A stretch of 64,000 nt of DNA from Mesonia mobilis DSM 19841 (GCF_000423405.1 NZ_AUHX01000001.1:372001-436000); one strand, 5' to 3'. Shown: positions 9,444 to 19,192, counted from the first letter of the stretch. Notes: generated by a model not told the origin, from the sequence alone. Numbers and translations: made by a program.

Positions 9444-10235
9444 TTATAAATCGTCTGCGTCGGCTATCATTTCAGCAACATCCATTACTTCAATTTGGCC
9501 TTCTTTGTCTTTGCCTTTAACGCCATCGGTCATCATCGTATTACAAAACGGGCAACCGGCTGCAATTACTTCCGGTTTGGTTTCGATAGCTTGCTCGGTA
9601 CGTAAGATGTTAACGTCTTTATTTCCTTTTTCAGGTTCTTTAAACATTTGTCCGCCACCGGCTCCGCAACAAAGTCCGTTAGATTTGCATTTACGCATTT
9701 CAACTAATTCAACTTCTAGTTTTCTTAGTAGATCTCGCGGTGCTTCATATTCGTTATTGGCTCTTCCTAGATAACACGGATCGTGAAAGGTAATTCGTTT
9801 TCCTTTAAATTTTCCACCTTCAACTTTTAAGCGTCCTTCTTCTAAAAGGCTTTTTAAAAATTGTGTGTGGTGCATGACCTGGTAATTTCCGCCTAATTCG
9901 GGATATTCATTTTTTATGGTATTAAAGCAGTGCGGACAAGCAGTTACGATTTTTTCAATCTCATAGCCGTTTAATACTTCAATATTTGTAACCGCTTGCA
10001 TCTGAAAAAGAAACTCGTTACCAGAACGTTTTGCAGGATCGCCGGTACAACTTTCTTCGGTACCTAAAACGGCAAACTCAACGCCGGCTTTGCTTAATAG
10101 TTTTACAAAAGCTTTGGTGATTTTTTTTGCGCGATCGTCGAAACTACCGGCGCAACCTACCCAAAATAAGACTTCAGGCTTTTTGCCTTCTGCCATATAT
10201 TCTGCCATTGTAGGAACTTTAATTGCTTCTGCCAT
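9444..10235 (-). CDS. (Fe-S)-binding protein with two CCG domains (HdrB/LutA-like)
   Basis: The 263-residue protein has paired cysteine-rich CCG motifs of the heterodisulfide-reductase B / GlpC C-terminal type: CPHCFNTIKNEYP, HDPCYLGR, CCGAGGGQMF and GCPFCNTMM. Such subunits bind Fe-S clusters and pass electrons between dehydrogenases and quinone or thiol partners in the cytoplasm. It lies one gene downstream of a membrane protein with two 4Fe-4S sites; together they resemble the B and C/E subunits of Hdr-like complexes common in Bacteroidota. The electron donor is not evident. The spacing of 25 bases to the gene for HAD-like 10261-10701 supports one operon. Confidence 0.88.
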   Translation of the reverse strand: MAEAIKVPTMAEYMAEGKKPEVLFWVGCAGSFDDRAKKITKAFVKLLSKAGVEFAVLGTEESCTGDPAKRSGNEFLFQMQAVTNIEVLNGYEIEKIVTACPHCFNTIKNEYPELGGNYQVMHHTQFLKSLLEEGRLKVEGGKFKGKRITFHDPCYLGRANNEYEAPRDLLRKLEVELVEMRKCKSNGLCCGAGGGQMFKEPEKGNKDVNILRTEQAIETKPEVIAAGCPFCNTMMTDGVKGKDKEGQIEVMDVAEMIADADDL

Positions 10236-10260
10236 AAAATTTATTTTTTAGTGAAAAGAA

Positions 10261-10701
10261 TTAATCTTTAAACACTTGAATTTTTACACTTTTTTCTACT
10301 AGATCTGTAAACTTACCTTTGTAACGTGTGGCTTTTACCAAGTGATTATCGATCCAATGATAATTACCACCTCTAGGTTTACCCATTAATAAACTGTGAT
10401 ATTTAAAACCACTATAGTCTAACCACTTTTCTGTGATCTCACGATGTTCTTCTGTACGAGAAGTAAAGAAGCAAATGCGATGACCTTTATCGTACCATTT
10501 ATTAATGGTATGCAAAGCATCTTCGAAAGGGGCGCAAGTTTTCATACGTTCCGGCTCTTCGTTAGGAACGTCTTCTGTAATTGTACCGTCGATATCGATC
10601 AGGTAATTTTTAACCTCTTTAGGAAGAACAGGACTTATAAGTTCTCCGTTTTCTGATTTATCTTTAAGTAAATTGTCTAAGTCTTTGTTTTTGTCTTCCA
10701 A
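10261..10701 (-). CDS. HAD-superfamily phosphatase-like protein
   Basis: This 146-residue protein carries DIDGTITED, a HAD motif I with both aspartates, then FFTSRTEE with the motif II Thr/Ser, and a late IDNHLVKATRYKGKF where acidic motif IV would be. The length fits a minimal HAD without a cap domain. Homologues in Flavobacteriia are sometimes labelled phosphoheptose isomerase, which the motifs do not support. It sits between the two Fe-S subunit genes, 6 bases after the membrane subunit, so it is co-expressed with them, but a functional link is not visible. The substrate is unknown. Confidence 0.8.
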   Translation of the reverse strand: MEDKNKDLDNLLKDKSENGELISPVLPKEVKNYLIDIDGTITEDVPNEEPERMKTCAPFEDALHTINKWYDKGHRICFFTSRTEEHREITEKWLDYSGFKYHSLLMGKPRGGNYHWIDNHLVKATRYKGKFTDLVEKSVKIQVFKD

Positions 10702-10707
10702 AATATT

Positions 10708-12051
10708 TTAATTTTCGTTTGCCCAGTTTAATCTATCCATCTGGTTGTAAGGCCAAGGTGCGCCGTTATTTTCAATATTACCCATAGCAATATTTAATTC
10801 GTTTGGTGCAGCACTTTGTTCCATCACCAAATATCTTCTCATATCTAAAATAATCGACAAGGGATCGATACCAATTGGGCACGCTTCTGTACAAGCATTA
10901 CAAGTGGTACACGCCCAAAGTTCTTCGTTGGTAATATAATCGCCCAGTAATTGCTTACCGTCGTCTTTAAATTCTTTATTTTTTTCAATGTTCTTGCCAA
11001 CTTCTTCTAAACGATCACGCGTATCCATCATAATTTTTCGCGGAGAAAGTTTTTTACCCGTTTGATTGGCAGGACATTCTGAAGTACAACGACCACATTC
11101 TGTACACGTATAAGAATTTAGTAATTGCACCCAGTTTAAGTCTTGTACATCGCTGGCTCCAAATTTTGCAGGTACATCATCTTCTCCTTCAGAAGCTTCT
11201 GGAGCGGCAAAAGGATCTGCATTAGGATCCATCATTAATTTTACTTCGTTGGTCACCGCTTCTAAGTTATCTACTTCTCCTTTTGGTTTTAATTTTGCGA
11301 AATAGGTATTTGGAAAAGCTAATAAGATATGGAGGTGTTTAGAGTAGTATAGGTAATTTAGAAAAAATAAGATTCCTACAATATGTAACCACCACGCGGC
11401 TCTTTCAACAATAATTAATGTAGAAACACTTAATCCGTCAATTAAAGGAACGAGAAACTGACTTATAGGAAAAGCTCCCATAATACCCGCTTCACTTGCA
11501 TAATGATCGGCTCCCAACATTTGTAACTGATAATCTGCGGCATTCATTAATAAAAATAAAGCCATTAAGATCATTTCAAAGTAAAGAATGTAATTGGCAT
11601 CGTTTTTTGGCCAACCTTTCATTTCGTTTGCCCAGAATCTTTTCAGCTTAATTACGTTTCTTCTAATCCAGAAAACGATCACACCTACTAATACCAATAG
11701 TGCTAAAACTTCAAAAGAAGCAATAAGTACATCGTAAGTACCTCCTAAAAATGAAAAAATTCGATGAGTACCAAAAATACCATCGATAACGATTTCTAAA
11801 ACTTCAATATTTATAATAATGAAGCCTACATAAACCAAAATATGTAAAAAACCGGCGATGGGTCTTTTTACCATTTTAGATTGACCTAAAGCTACTCTTG
11901 CCATATTGGCAAAACGCTCGTTGGGTTGATCTTTTCTATCGACCGATTTCCCTAACTTGATGTATTTAATTAGCTTTTGAATGTTCTTGGTGAAGAAACC
12001 CACTCCAAAAACAAGAATGATAACAAATAGAATTTGAGAAACCAATTGCAT
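10708..12051 (-). CDS. membrane-bound (Fe-S) electron-transfer protein with two 4Fe-4S clusters
   Basis: The 447-residue protein has several hydrophobic helices in residues about 1-245, similar to a quinone/heme-binding NarI- or HdrE-like membrane domain. A cytoplasmic part follows with two ferredoxin motifs, CTECGRCTSECP and CTTCNACTEACP, at about residues 315 and 378. This is the expected partner of the CCG protein at 9444-10235: electrons would pass between soluble donors and the quinone pool. The acidic linker near residues 275-292 is typical of a flexible hinge. It follows the mlaD-like gene by 5 bases, so one transcript from the amidase through to the 8936 gene is likely. Confidence 0.87.
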   Translation of the reverse strand: MQLVSQILFVIILVFGVGFFTKNIQKLIKYIKLGKSVDRKDQPNERFANMARVALGQSKMVKRPIAGFLHILVYVGFIIINIEVLEIVIDGIFGTHRIFSFLGGTYDVLIASFEVLALLVLVGVIVFWIRRNVIKLKRFWANEMKGWPKNDANYILYFEMILMALFLLMNAADYQLQMLGADHYASEAGIMGAFPISQFLVPLIDGLSVSTLIIVERAAWWLHIVGILFFLNYLYYSKHLHILLAFPNTYFAKLKPKGEVDNLEAVTNEVKLMMDPNADPFAAPEASEGEDDVPAKFGASDVQDLNWVQLLNSYTCTECGRCTSECPANQTGKKLSPRKIMMDTRDRLEEVGKNIEKNKEFKDDGKQLLGDYITNEELWACTTCNACTEACPIGIDPLSIILDMRRYLVMEQSAAPNELNIAMGNIENNGAPWPYNQMDRLNWANEN

Positions 12052-12056
12052 ATGAT

Positions 12057-13004
12057 TTATTTTAATGAATCTTTTGGCGCTTCATATTCTCCTGCATTTT
12101 TACCAAATACAGAGAAATGTACATATCGCTTAGGATTTAATTTAATGTCTTGAAGTAATTCTTCTAACTGTTTGGTCGCACGATCTAAATTATCGTAAAC
12201 TTTATCGTCTTTTAATAATTTACCGGCTGTTCCTTCTCCATTATTAAGTCCGTCAGCAATGCCTCTAAAATCTTTAATTACACCTTCAAACTCTCCCACT
12301 AAACGATTAACTTCTACTTTAGAAAGTGTGTCTGAAAACGAGTTTAAATTTGAAGATAACTCATCTAAATTAGTAAATGTACGATCTAATTTACCTGAGT
12401 TTTTTTGTAAAATTCCGTCTAAATTATTAGCTGCACTTTTAAACGAAGCCATGGTTTCATTTAAATTCGCAATCGAACCTTTGATGTTATCTCTAGTTTC
12501 AGGTTCTAACACCTGATTAATGCTGGTAATTAAAGAATCTGCACTTACTACCGCATTTTCAATTTTTTCTTGTAAAGGTTTTAATCGATCGTTCACTAAT
12601 TCTAATAAACCTTCATCAATATCACCTACTAAGGTGTCGCCAGATTTAGCATTTTCACCTTGATAATCGGGAATAATTGCCATCGATTTACCACCAATTA
12701 AATCTCCTCCATAAATTCTGGCTTTACTATCTTTTGAAAACTGAAAGTCATTCTGAACATTCATCGTCACCAAAATTCTTCCTTTACCGTCAAGAAAATC
12801 GATATCGGTCACCGTTCCTACCTGCAAACCGTTAATTGTTACAGGAGAAGAAACTGCTAATCCTTCTACATCGTTATAAACAGCAAAGAAATTTCTGTTA
12901 TTATCTAAAAGATTGTTTCCTTTTAAGAAACTATAGCCAAATACTAAGAGTACAATAGCAACAATGGCAAGTAATGCAGTTTTAACTTCGTTGGTTAATT
13001 TCAA
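12057..13004 (-). CDS. MlaD/MCE-domain lipid-transport protein
   Basis: This 315-residue protein has a single N-terminal anchor (about residues 8-26), an MCE domain at about 35-115 with VSSPVTINGLQVGTV, and a long helical C-terminal part rich in Asn, Leu and Ser (residues 130-290). MCE proteins form rings or tubes that carry phospholipids between inner and outer membrane with an MlaEF ABC transporter. The MlaE and MlaF genes are not in the window. In Flavobacteriia this gene commonly follows an N-acetylmuramoyl-L-alanine amidase, as here, with 54 bases between. Confidence 0.9.
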   Translation of the reverse strand: MKLTNEVKTALLAIVAIVLLVFGYSFLKGNNLLDNNRNFFAVYNDVEGLAVSSPVTINGLQVGTVTDIDFLDGKGRILVTMNVQNDFQFSKDSKARIYGGDLIGGKSMAIIPDYQGENAKSGDTLVGDIDEGLLELVNDRLKPLQEKIENAVVSADSLITSINQVLEPETRDNIKGSIANLNETMASFKSAANNLDGILQKNSGKLDRTFTNLDELSSNLNSFSDTLSKVEVNRLVGEFEGVIKDFRGIADGLNNGEGTAGKLLKDDKVYDNLDRATKQLEELLQDIKLNPKRYVHFSVFGKNAGEYEAPKDSLK

Positions 13005-13058
13005 AAGTGTAAATTTTGGTTATTAGCAAATTTAAGGATTAAAAATAGAAAAGCAGTT

Positions 13059-14177
13059 TTATTTCGTCTTACTTTTTAACGCCTCATTAACGCTAATCTT
13101 TTTATCTCCTTTAAAAGCAACAATATAACAATTTTTATATCCGGTCTGTTTGGCTTCGCGTTGTTTATTTTGAATAGCGATATAATCTGAAGTACTTCCG
13201 TAGTAATACTTATATAGATTCCCTTCTTTATTTCTAGAAACTCCTTCTAAACCTTTAAAATTATAAGATTTAGTTTCGATAGCTGTTGAACCGGCTGCTA
13301 ATTGCACTTTAAACTTAATACCGTCATATACTTCTGAAGCTGTGGAAGCATTTTCGACCGTTTCTTGCGGGATCGGAATATTATCCACCTCTAGCGAATG
13401 CATATTGATACTATTAATATAATCTTCGATACCTTCTTGTATAGAGGCGGCGATATTCAATTTTCCTTTGTTAGAATTTAAATAAGAACCTTCTGGTTTG
13501 TAGCTTAAAAAACCAACTTCAGTGAGTACGCTTGGCATAAAGGTTTCGCGCAGTACTAAAAAACCGGCTTGTTTTACGCCGCGATCAACACGTTTTAAGG
13601 TTCCGGTATATTCTTTCTGAATAAAATCTGCCAATAAAATACTTTGGTCTAAATATTCTTCTTGCATTAGCGTCATCCCGATATACGACGAAGGATCTTT
13701 AGGATCGAAGTTACCATAAGAAACCTTATAATCATCTTCCAGATAAATTACCGAGTTCTCCTTCATCGCCACTTCTAAGTTATCTTTACTACGGTGTAAA
13801 CCTAACACAAAGGTTTCTGTACCGTGCGCGTTAGAGTCATGACCATTACAATGAACACTTACAAATAGATCGGCTTCAGCTTCATTTGCAATGTCTGCTC
13901 TTTTATGTAAAGGAATAAATACATCGGTTTTACGCGTATAGATTACCTTTATGTTTTTATTTTTTTCTAACTCCTTCCCTACTTTTAAAGCAATATCTAA
14001 AGCAATGTGCTTTTCATAAAACCCATGCCAGCTATTGCCAGAATCTTTACCACCATGACCGGCGTCTAAGACTACGACAAATTGTTTGGTAGGAGGTTCA
14101 TTTTTTGCCATCGAAGAAAAACCTCCTGCAAGAAATAAAAAAGTGAAAGCAATAAATAAATACTTATACGTTTTCAT
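13059..14177 (-). CDS. N-acetylmuramoyl-L-alanine amidase with C-terminal SPOR-like domain
   Basis: The product hydrolyses the bond between MurNAc and L-Ala in peptidoglycan, acting in the periplasm at cell separation. From the start at 14177 it is 372 residues with signal peptide MKTYKYLFIAFTFLFLAGG. The Amidase_3 domain covers about 35-255: VLDAGHGGKDSG with the zinc His, the Glu of YEKHIALDIA, and SVHCNG with the second His. The C-terminal 80 residues (KVQLAAGS, YKYYYG, GYKNCYIVAF) look like a SPOR septal-murein domain. An upstream in-frame ATG at 14198 would put MATNYFI before the signal peptide and is less likely. Confidence 0.9.
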   Translation of the reverse strand: MKTYKYLFIAFTFLFLAGGFSSMAKNEPPTKQFVVVLDAGHGGKDSGNSWHGFYEKHIALDIALKVGKELEKNKNIKVIYTRKTDVFIPLHKRADIANEAEADLFVSVHCNGHDSNAHGTETFVLGLHRSKDNLEVAMKENSVIYLEDDYKVSYGNFDPKDPSSYIGMTLMQEEYLDQSILLADFIQKEYTGTLKRVDRGVKQAGFLVLRETFMPSVLTEVGFLSYKPEGSYLNSNKGKLNIAASIQEGIEDYINSINMHSLEVDNIPIPQETVENASTASEVYDGIKFKVQLAAGSTAIETKSYNFKGLEGVSRNKEGNLYKYYYGSTSDYIAIQNKQREAKQTGYKNCYIVAFKGDKKISVNEALKSKTK

Positions 14178-14255
14178 AATGAAATAGTTAGTGGCCAAAT
14201 TTTTGATAAATTTTCAATTTTATAAAATTGTACGTTTACCTTTAAAAAATATATG

Positions 14256-14263
14256 TAATTTTG
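14256..14263 (+). promoter_or_regulatory. -7 box (TAATTTTG) of the lptD-like gene
   Basis: TAATTTTG fits TAnnTTTG and would start transcription near 14270. This is downstream of the ATG at 14191 and so favours a later start codon for the LptD-like protein. Confidence 0.45.
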
Positions 14264-14310
14264 GGCTTTCAAAAAGCAGGCCAAACAATACAAAAATAGT
14301 ACTATTAGCA

Positions 14311-17019
14311 TTGCAACCAAACTTAAAATACATACTTTTCATTTATTTTCTACCCGTATTTTTTTTTGGTAGTTTATGGGCGCAAGAAAGAGATAGTATA
14401 ACTCCTTTAGACCGAGAACTCAAGACTCCGCAACGCATACCTTACAACGATTCAATTGAAGTAAATTTTACTGAAAATGATTTAGTTGAATTAGACACTG
14501 TAAAACTCGATACAGTCAAACAAAAGAAAGAAAGCTTTCTTACCGATAATGTAACTTCAACAGCGAAAGATTACATTCGATTTGATCGAAAAAACGGAAG
14601 AGCTTACCTCTACAATCAAGGAAAAATCGTGTATGGTGATATTACCATTGAAGCCGGACTCATCATTCTTGACAATAATAAAAAAGAAGTTTACGCTTTC
14701 GGTATTCAAGACACTAGCGGAACTTACACCCAAAGGCCTGTATTTACGCAAGGTCAAAACGTAGTTGAACCCGACAGTATTCGTTTTAATTTTGAAACTG
14801 AAAAAGCCTTAGTTTACAACTCCAGAACCGATCAAGGAGCGTTTAAAGTAAAAGGTGAAGTTACCAAGCGACAAAATGATTCGGTTTATTACATGAAAAA
14901 TGTAAAATTCACCACTTCTGAAGATGTCGACGATCCTGAATATTATTTCTATGCGCGAAAGATTAAAATGGTTCCCGATAAGAAGATCGTTACCGGTTTT
15001 GTAAATATGTACATCGCCGATGTGCCTACTCCACTTGGATTGCCATTTGGTTATTTTCCGTTAACCGAAGATCGTGCTTCCGGTTTTATTGTTCCGTCGT
15101 TTGGTGATAACAACCAACGAGGCTATTTTTTACAAAACGGAGGTTATTATTTTGCGGTGAACGATTATTTTGACCTGGCAACTTTAGGAAGTTATTATAC
15201 AAATGGGAGTTACGATTTTCGAGTTCAGTCAAATTATAAATTGCGTTACCAGTTTAGCGGAGCTTTCAACTTTAGGTATGAAAAGCTTTTAAATAGCGAA
15301 CCCGGTTTCCCAGATTTTTCAGAAAGAACTGTTTATAATGTTACTTGGACGCATTCTCAAGATGCCAACGCCAATCCGAATTCTCGTTTTTCTGCCTCGG
15401 TTAACTTAGGTAGTAGTCAATATTACCAACAAACCATTAACCAAACCAACACCGGAAACTTCTTGAACAACACCATGAATTCTTCGGTGACTTATAATAA
15501 AACCTTTCAAGGCGAACCGCAAGTTAACTTAACTGTTGGTGCAACACATACGCAAAATAGTAATACGGGAGATATTAATATGACGCTGCCAACGGTAAAC
15601 GCGAGTATGTCTAGAATTTATCCGTTTGAACCAAAATCTGGGACTAAAAAAGGAGCTATTCAGAACATTAACTTTCAATATAGTGTTCGAGGAGAAAACA
15701 GGTTTAGAACAAACGATTCGGTTTTTTTTCAACCGGAAATGTTTAGAGAAGCGGTAAGCGGTATTCAACACACCATCCCAATCAACACCAACTTTAAGGT
15801 TTTTGATTATTTTAGTGTAAGTGCCGGAACTTCTTTTCAAGAAAATTGGGTGTTTAAAACCTTTGAGCGTTCTTACGATGAAAACAGACAAGAAGAGGTG
15901 ATCGATACCGTAAGAGGTTTTGATGCTTATAGAACTTACAACTTCAATACAAGTGTTGGTACTACAATTTACGGTATTTTCGACTTTGGTAAAGACAAGA
16001 AAATACAAGCGATTCGTCATACCGTTCGACCTAGTGTAAGTTATACGATTAATCCAGCTTTTGATGAATTTTACGATACCTATCTCATTCCGGGAACTTC
16101 CGGTTTAGAAGATGAAATTGTAGAATATTCTAGATTTCAAGGTTCTTTATACGGAGCGCCGGGTAACCGTTATTCAAGCAGTATTGGCTTTAGTGTTACC
16201 AACGATTTTGAAGCAAAAGTACGTTCAAAAGATACTTTAGCAGAAGAACCCGAAAAGCGAAAATTACTTAGTAACCTCTCTTTTAGTTCTTCTTACGATT
16301 TGGCGGCAGATACTTTAGCGATGGCGCCTGTTCAAGTTAGAGGTACTTTACCGATAATTCCGAGTAAATTAGACATTAACTTTAATGCAGCCTTAGATCC
16401 TTACGCACTCGACAATAATAACCGAAGGATTGATGAGTGGAATATAAATAACGGCGGAAGTTTATTTAGGCTTACCCGTGGTAACGTAAGTTTTGGCTAC
16501 TCTTTCTCCGACAAAGATTTTGCGACCGGTGGCGATAAAAATACCGATAAAGTAGAAAACGATACCTTTAGGCAAGGTGGTCGTACCGACGATTTATTTG
16601 GTAAAGGAATGAATTATGACGGAACTTTTGAAGATGAAGAAGAGGAAGAAAAAACCGTTGAAAATGATACCGAAAGATATAATTATAAAATTCCGTGGGA
16701 TTTACGTTTATCGTACACCATGACTTACAATAACCTAAATAGGCAAAATGAAATCTCTTCGCACTCGCTTATGTTCTCGGGGAATGTAGAATTATCGCCA
16801 CGTTGGTCGGTTGGGGCTTCTTCAGGTTATGATATAAAAAACCAAGGATTTACTTTTACCCAACTTCGTTTTCAGCGTGATTTAGAAAGTTGGCGCTTAA
16901 GTTTTAACTGGACACCTTTTGGTACACGAGAGTCTTGGTATTTCTTTATCGGGATCAAAGCCAGCGTCTTGAGTGATATTAAATACGATAAGAACAGAGA
17001 ACGAGACAGAAACCTATAA
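14311..17019 (+). CDS. lptD: LptD-like LPS-assembly outer-membrane protein
   Basis: The frame is open from 14191, but the signal peptide (LKYILFIYFLPVFFFGSLWAQ) begins near the TTG at 14311 and a -7 box at 14256 lies between, so I take TTG 14311 as start, giving 902 residues. Residues about 80-250 form an OstA/LptA-like beta-jellyroll (RAYLYNQGKIVYGDITIEAG, TKRQNDSVYYMKN), and the rest is a long beta-barrel with LPFGYFPLTEDRASGFIVPSFGD, a hallmark of LptD. It inserts LPS into the outer leaflet. The periplasmic cysteines needed for disulfides in E. coli LptD are not seen, which is normal in Bacteroidota. An acidic insert (about residues 770-785) is likely an extracellular loop. Confidence 0.88.
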   Translation: MQPNLKYILFIYFLPVFFFGSLWAQERDSITPLDRELKTPQRIPYNDSIEVNFTENDLVELDTVKLDTVKQKKESFLTDNVTSTAKDYIRFDRKNGRAYLYNQGKIVYGDITIEAGLIILDNNKKEVYAFGIQDTSGTYTQRPVFTQGQNVVEPDSIRFNFETEKALVYNSRTDQGAFKVKGEVTKRQNDSVYYMKNVKFTTSEDVDDPEYYFYARKIKMVPDKKIVTGFVNMYIADVPTPLGLPFGYFPLTEDRASGFIVPSFGDNNQRGYFLQNGGYYFAVNDYFDLATLGSYYTNGSYDFRVQSNYKLRYQFSGAFNFRYEKLLNSEPGFPDFSERTVYNVTWTHSQDANANPNSRFSASVNLGSSQYYQQTINQTNTGNFLNNTMNSSVTYNKTFQGEPQVNLTVGATHTQNSNTGDINMTLPTVNASMSRIYPFEPKSGTKKGAIQNINFQYSVRGENRFRTNDSVFFQPEMFREAVSGIQHTIPINTNFKVFDYFSVSAGTSFQENWVFKTFERSYDENRQEEVIDTVRGFDAYRTYNFNTSVGTTIYGIFDFGKDKKIQAIRHTVRPSVSYTINPAFDEFYDTYLIPGTSGLEDEIVEYSRFQGSLYGAPGNRYSSSIGFSVTNDFEAKVRSKDTLAEEPEKRKLLSNLSFSSSYDLAADTLAMAPVQVRGTLPIIPSKLDINFNAALDPYALDNNNRRIDEWNINNGGSLFRLTRGNVSFGYSFSDKDFATGGDKNTDKVENDTFRQGGRTDDLFGKGMNYDGTFEDEEEEEKTVENDTERYNYKIPWDLRLSYTMTYNNLNRQNEISSHSLMFSGNVELSPRWSVGASSGYDIKNQGFTFTQLRFQRDLESWRLSFNWTPFGTRESWYFFIGIKASVLSDIKYDKNRERDRNL

Positions 17020-17029
17020 ACTTTTTAAG

Positions 17030-17416
17030 ATGAAGAAAATTATCACCACCACTAACGCTCCTGCTCCAATTGGCCCATACAACCAAGCAGTTCTTACCGG
17101 AAATATGCTTTACACTTCCGGGCAAATCGCGATCGATCCTGAAACAAACGAATTATTTAAAGGCTCTTTAGAAGAAGAAACTCATTTGGTGATGAAAAAC
17201 CTTAAAGGCATTCTTACGGAAGCCGGGTTAACGTTTGAAAACGTGATCAAAACTTCAATATTTATTAGTGATATGAATAACTTCAGTATTATTAATAAAA
17301 TTTATGCTGAATATTTTAATGAAGCAACCGCTCCCGCTAGAGAAACTGTTGAAGTAGCAAATCTCCCAAAATTTGTAAATGTTGAAATTAGCGCAATTGC
17401 TGTAACAGACATTTAA
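17030..17416 (+). CDS. ridA: RidA family enamine/imine deaminase
   Basis: The 128-residue protein is the full RidA/YjgF length. It hydrolyses reactive 2-aminoacrylate and other enamines released by PLP enzymes, in the cytoplasm. The family marks are present: NAPAPIGPYNQAV near the start, the substrate-binding Arg104 in APARETVEVANLP and Glu119 in VNVEISAIA. The ATG at 17030 was chosen because it lies 10 bases after the lptD stop and gives the standard N-terminus MKKIITT; an in-frame codon at 16973 would overlap lptD. Co-transcription with lptD is likely. Confidence 0.95.
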   Translation: MKKIITTTNAPAPIGPYNQAVLTGNMLYTSGQIAIDPETNELFKGSLEEETHLVMKNLKGILTEAGLTFENVIKTSIFISDMNNFSIINKIYAEYFNEATAPARETVEVANLPKFVNVEISAIAVTDI

Positions 17417-17459
17417 TCTTCAATCTTTTTATTACATTTAGCAACCAAATTAAAAGCGA

Positions 17460-19187
17460 ATGTTGCTATCTACTCTAGACTGGCTATTTATTATAGCCTT
17501 TTTTTTAATTAGCTTAATCATAGGAATTGTTGTTGCCCGCCGCAGCGGAAAAAATGCTAAAAACTTTTTTCTTTCCGGCAGAAATATGCCGTGGTGGATT
17601 TTAGGCGTTTCGATGGTCGCCACAACTTTTGCTGCCGATACGCCGGGTCTGGTTGCCGGTATCGTTAGAAAAGACGGTGTTTTCGGGAATTGGATTTGGT
17701 GGAGCTTCTTACTCACGGGAATGCTTACCGTTTTCTTTTACGCTAAGCTTTGGCGCAAAAGTAACGTCACCACCGATTTAGAATTTTATGAACTTCGATA
17801 TAGCGGTAAAAGTGCCGCATTTCTTCGGGGTTTTCGAGCATTATATTTAGGCGTGTTTTTTAATGTTGTCATTATGGCTTCTGTTTGCTTGGCAGCTATA
17901 AAAATTGGACACGTCATGTTTAATTTTTCAGCTTTAGAAACCCTAGCGATAGCTTCTGTAGTAACCGTCACTTATTCGATGTTGGGTGGTTTGCAAGGCG
18001 TTTTAATTACCGATTTTATTCAGTTTATTATTGCAATGGTTGGGAGTGTTTGGGCAAGCATTTATATTATTAATCTACCCGAAGTTGGCGGTTTAGATGC
18101 TTTACTTTCTCATCCTGAAGTGACAACTAACACCCATCTTCTCCCCGATTTTTCAAAACCCGAATTATTTATTCCGTTATTAATTATTCCGTTAGCGGTA
18201 CAATGGTGGAGCGTTTGGTATCCCGGTTCTGAGCCTGGTGGCGGCGGTTATATTGCGCAGCGTATGTTGGCTGCAAAAAATGAAAAACACGCGGTAAAGG
18301 CAACTTTATTTTTCAACTTAGCACATTATGCGATTAGACCTTGGCCGTGGATTTTAATTGGTTTAGCTTCGATCGTGGTTTTTCCTGATCTGGCAAGTTT
18401 ACAAACTGCCTTTCCAGATCTAGATAGTTCTTTTGTGAAAGATGATCTTTCATATTCGGCAATGCTTACCTATTTGCCACACGGTTTATTAGGGATTGTG
18501 GCTACTTCGTTGATCGCTGCGTTTATGAGTACAATTTCAACCCATTTAAATTGGGGAAGCAGTTATGTGGTGAACGATTTTTACGCTCGTTTTATAAAGC
18601 CGGAAGCTACAGAAAAACAAAAAGTACAAGTTGGTAGACTTTCAACTTTTTTAATGATGATCGCCGCAGGTTCACTCTCTTTAATTTTAGAAGAAGCCAG
18701 AGATGCGTTTAATTTATTATTACAAATTGGTGCGGGAACGGGACTGCTTTTTATTTTACGCTGGTTTTGGTTACGTATTAATCCGTATAGCGAGATTGCA
18801 GCGATGATCAGCTCTTTTGTGGTTGCGATTTTCTTTTTTGTAAATAGTAAATTAACAGAGCCTTTTATAAATTGGGAAAGCCATTGGGAATTAGTTTTCG
18901 GGGTGGTTTTTACAACCATCGTTTGGGTAGTGACAACACTAATAACGCAGCCTAGTGACCAAAAGACTTTGGAGAATTTTCAAAACCTAGTTTTTGATCA
19001 AGAAGGAAAATTTCATTATTTCAACTATAAAGTATTGGCATTTTTTGCAGGTACGGTAGGCATTTACGCCATTCTCTTCGGAACCGGTTTTTGGATCTAT
19101 ACTGAAATTACTTCAGCAATTATCGCGTACGTTATCGCAACAATTTGCAGTCTATTTATTTGGAAGAATTGGAATAAGATTGTTTAA
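17460..19187 (+). CDS. sodium:solute symporter family protein
   Basis: The 575-residue integral membrane protein has about 13-15 hydrophobic helices and the LeuT-fold SSS family pattern: FFLSGRNMPWWILGVSMVATTFAADTPG at residues 37-64, where the first helices bind Na+, and a conserved TVTYSMLGGLQGVLITD segment. It would import a solute with sodium across the inner membrane; the solute cannot be read. It begins 43 bases after ridA on the same strand and converges on the TamB-family gene with only 5 bases between stops. Confidence 0.9.
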   Translation: MLLSTLDWLFIIAFFLISLIIGIVVARRSGKNAKNFFLSGRNMPWWILGVSMVATTFAADTPGLVAGIVRKDGVFGNWIWWSFLLTGMLTVFFYAKLWRKSNVTTDLEFYELRYSGKSAAFLRGFRALYLGVFFNVVIMASVCLAAIKIGHVMFNFSALETLAIASVVTVTYSMLGGLQGVLITDFIQFIIAMVGSVWASIYIINLPEVGGLDALLSHPEVTTNTHLLPDFSKPELFIPLLIIPLAVQWWSVWYPGSEPGGGGYIAQRMLAAKNEKHAVKATLFFNLAHYAIRPWPWILIGLASIVVFPDLASLQTAFPDLDSSFVKDDLSYSAMLTYLPHGLLGIVATSLIAAFMSTISTHLNWGSSYVVNDFYARFIKPEATEKQKVQVGRLSTFLMMIAAGSLSLILEEARDAFNLLLQIGAGTGLLFILRWFWLRINPYSEIAAMISSFVVAIFFFVNSKLTEPFINWESHWELVFGVVFTTIVWVVTTLITQPSDQKTLENFQNLVFDQEGKFHYFNYKVLAFFAGTVGIYAILFGTGFWIYTEITSAIIAYVIATICSLFIWKNWNKIV

Positions 19188-19192
19188 CTGAA

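Noticed and set aside
15529-16020. 163-codon open frame opposite the lptD-like gene
   Set aside because: It lies wholly inside a well-supported gene on the other strand and shows no protein-like pattern.
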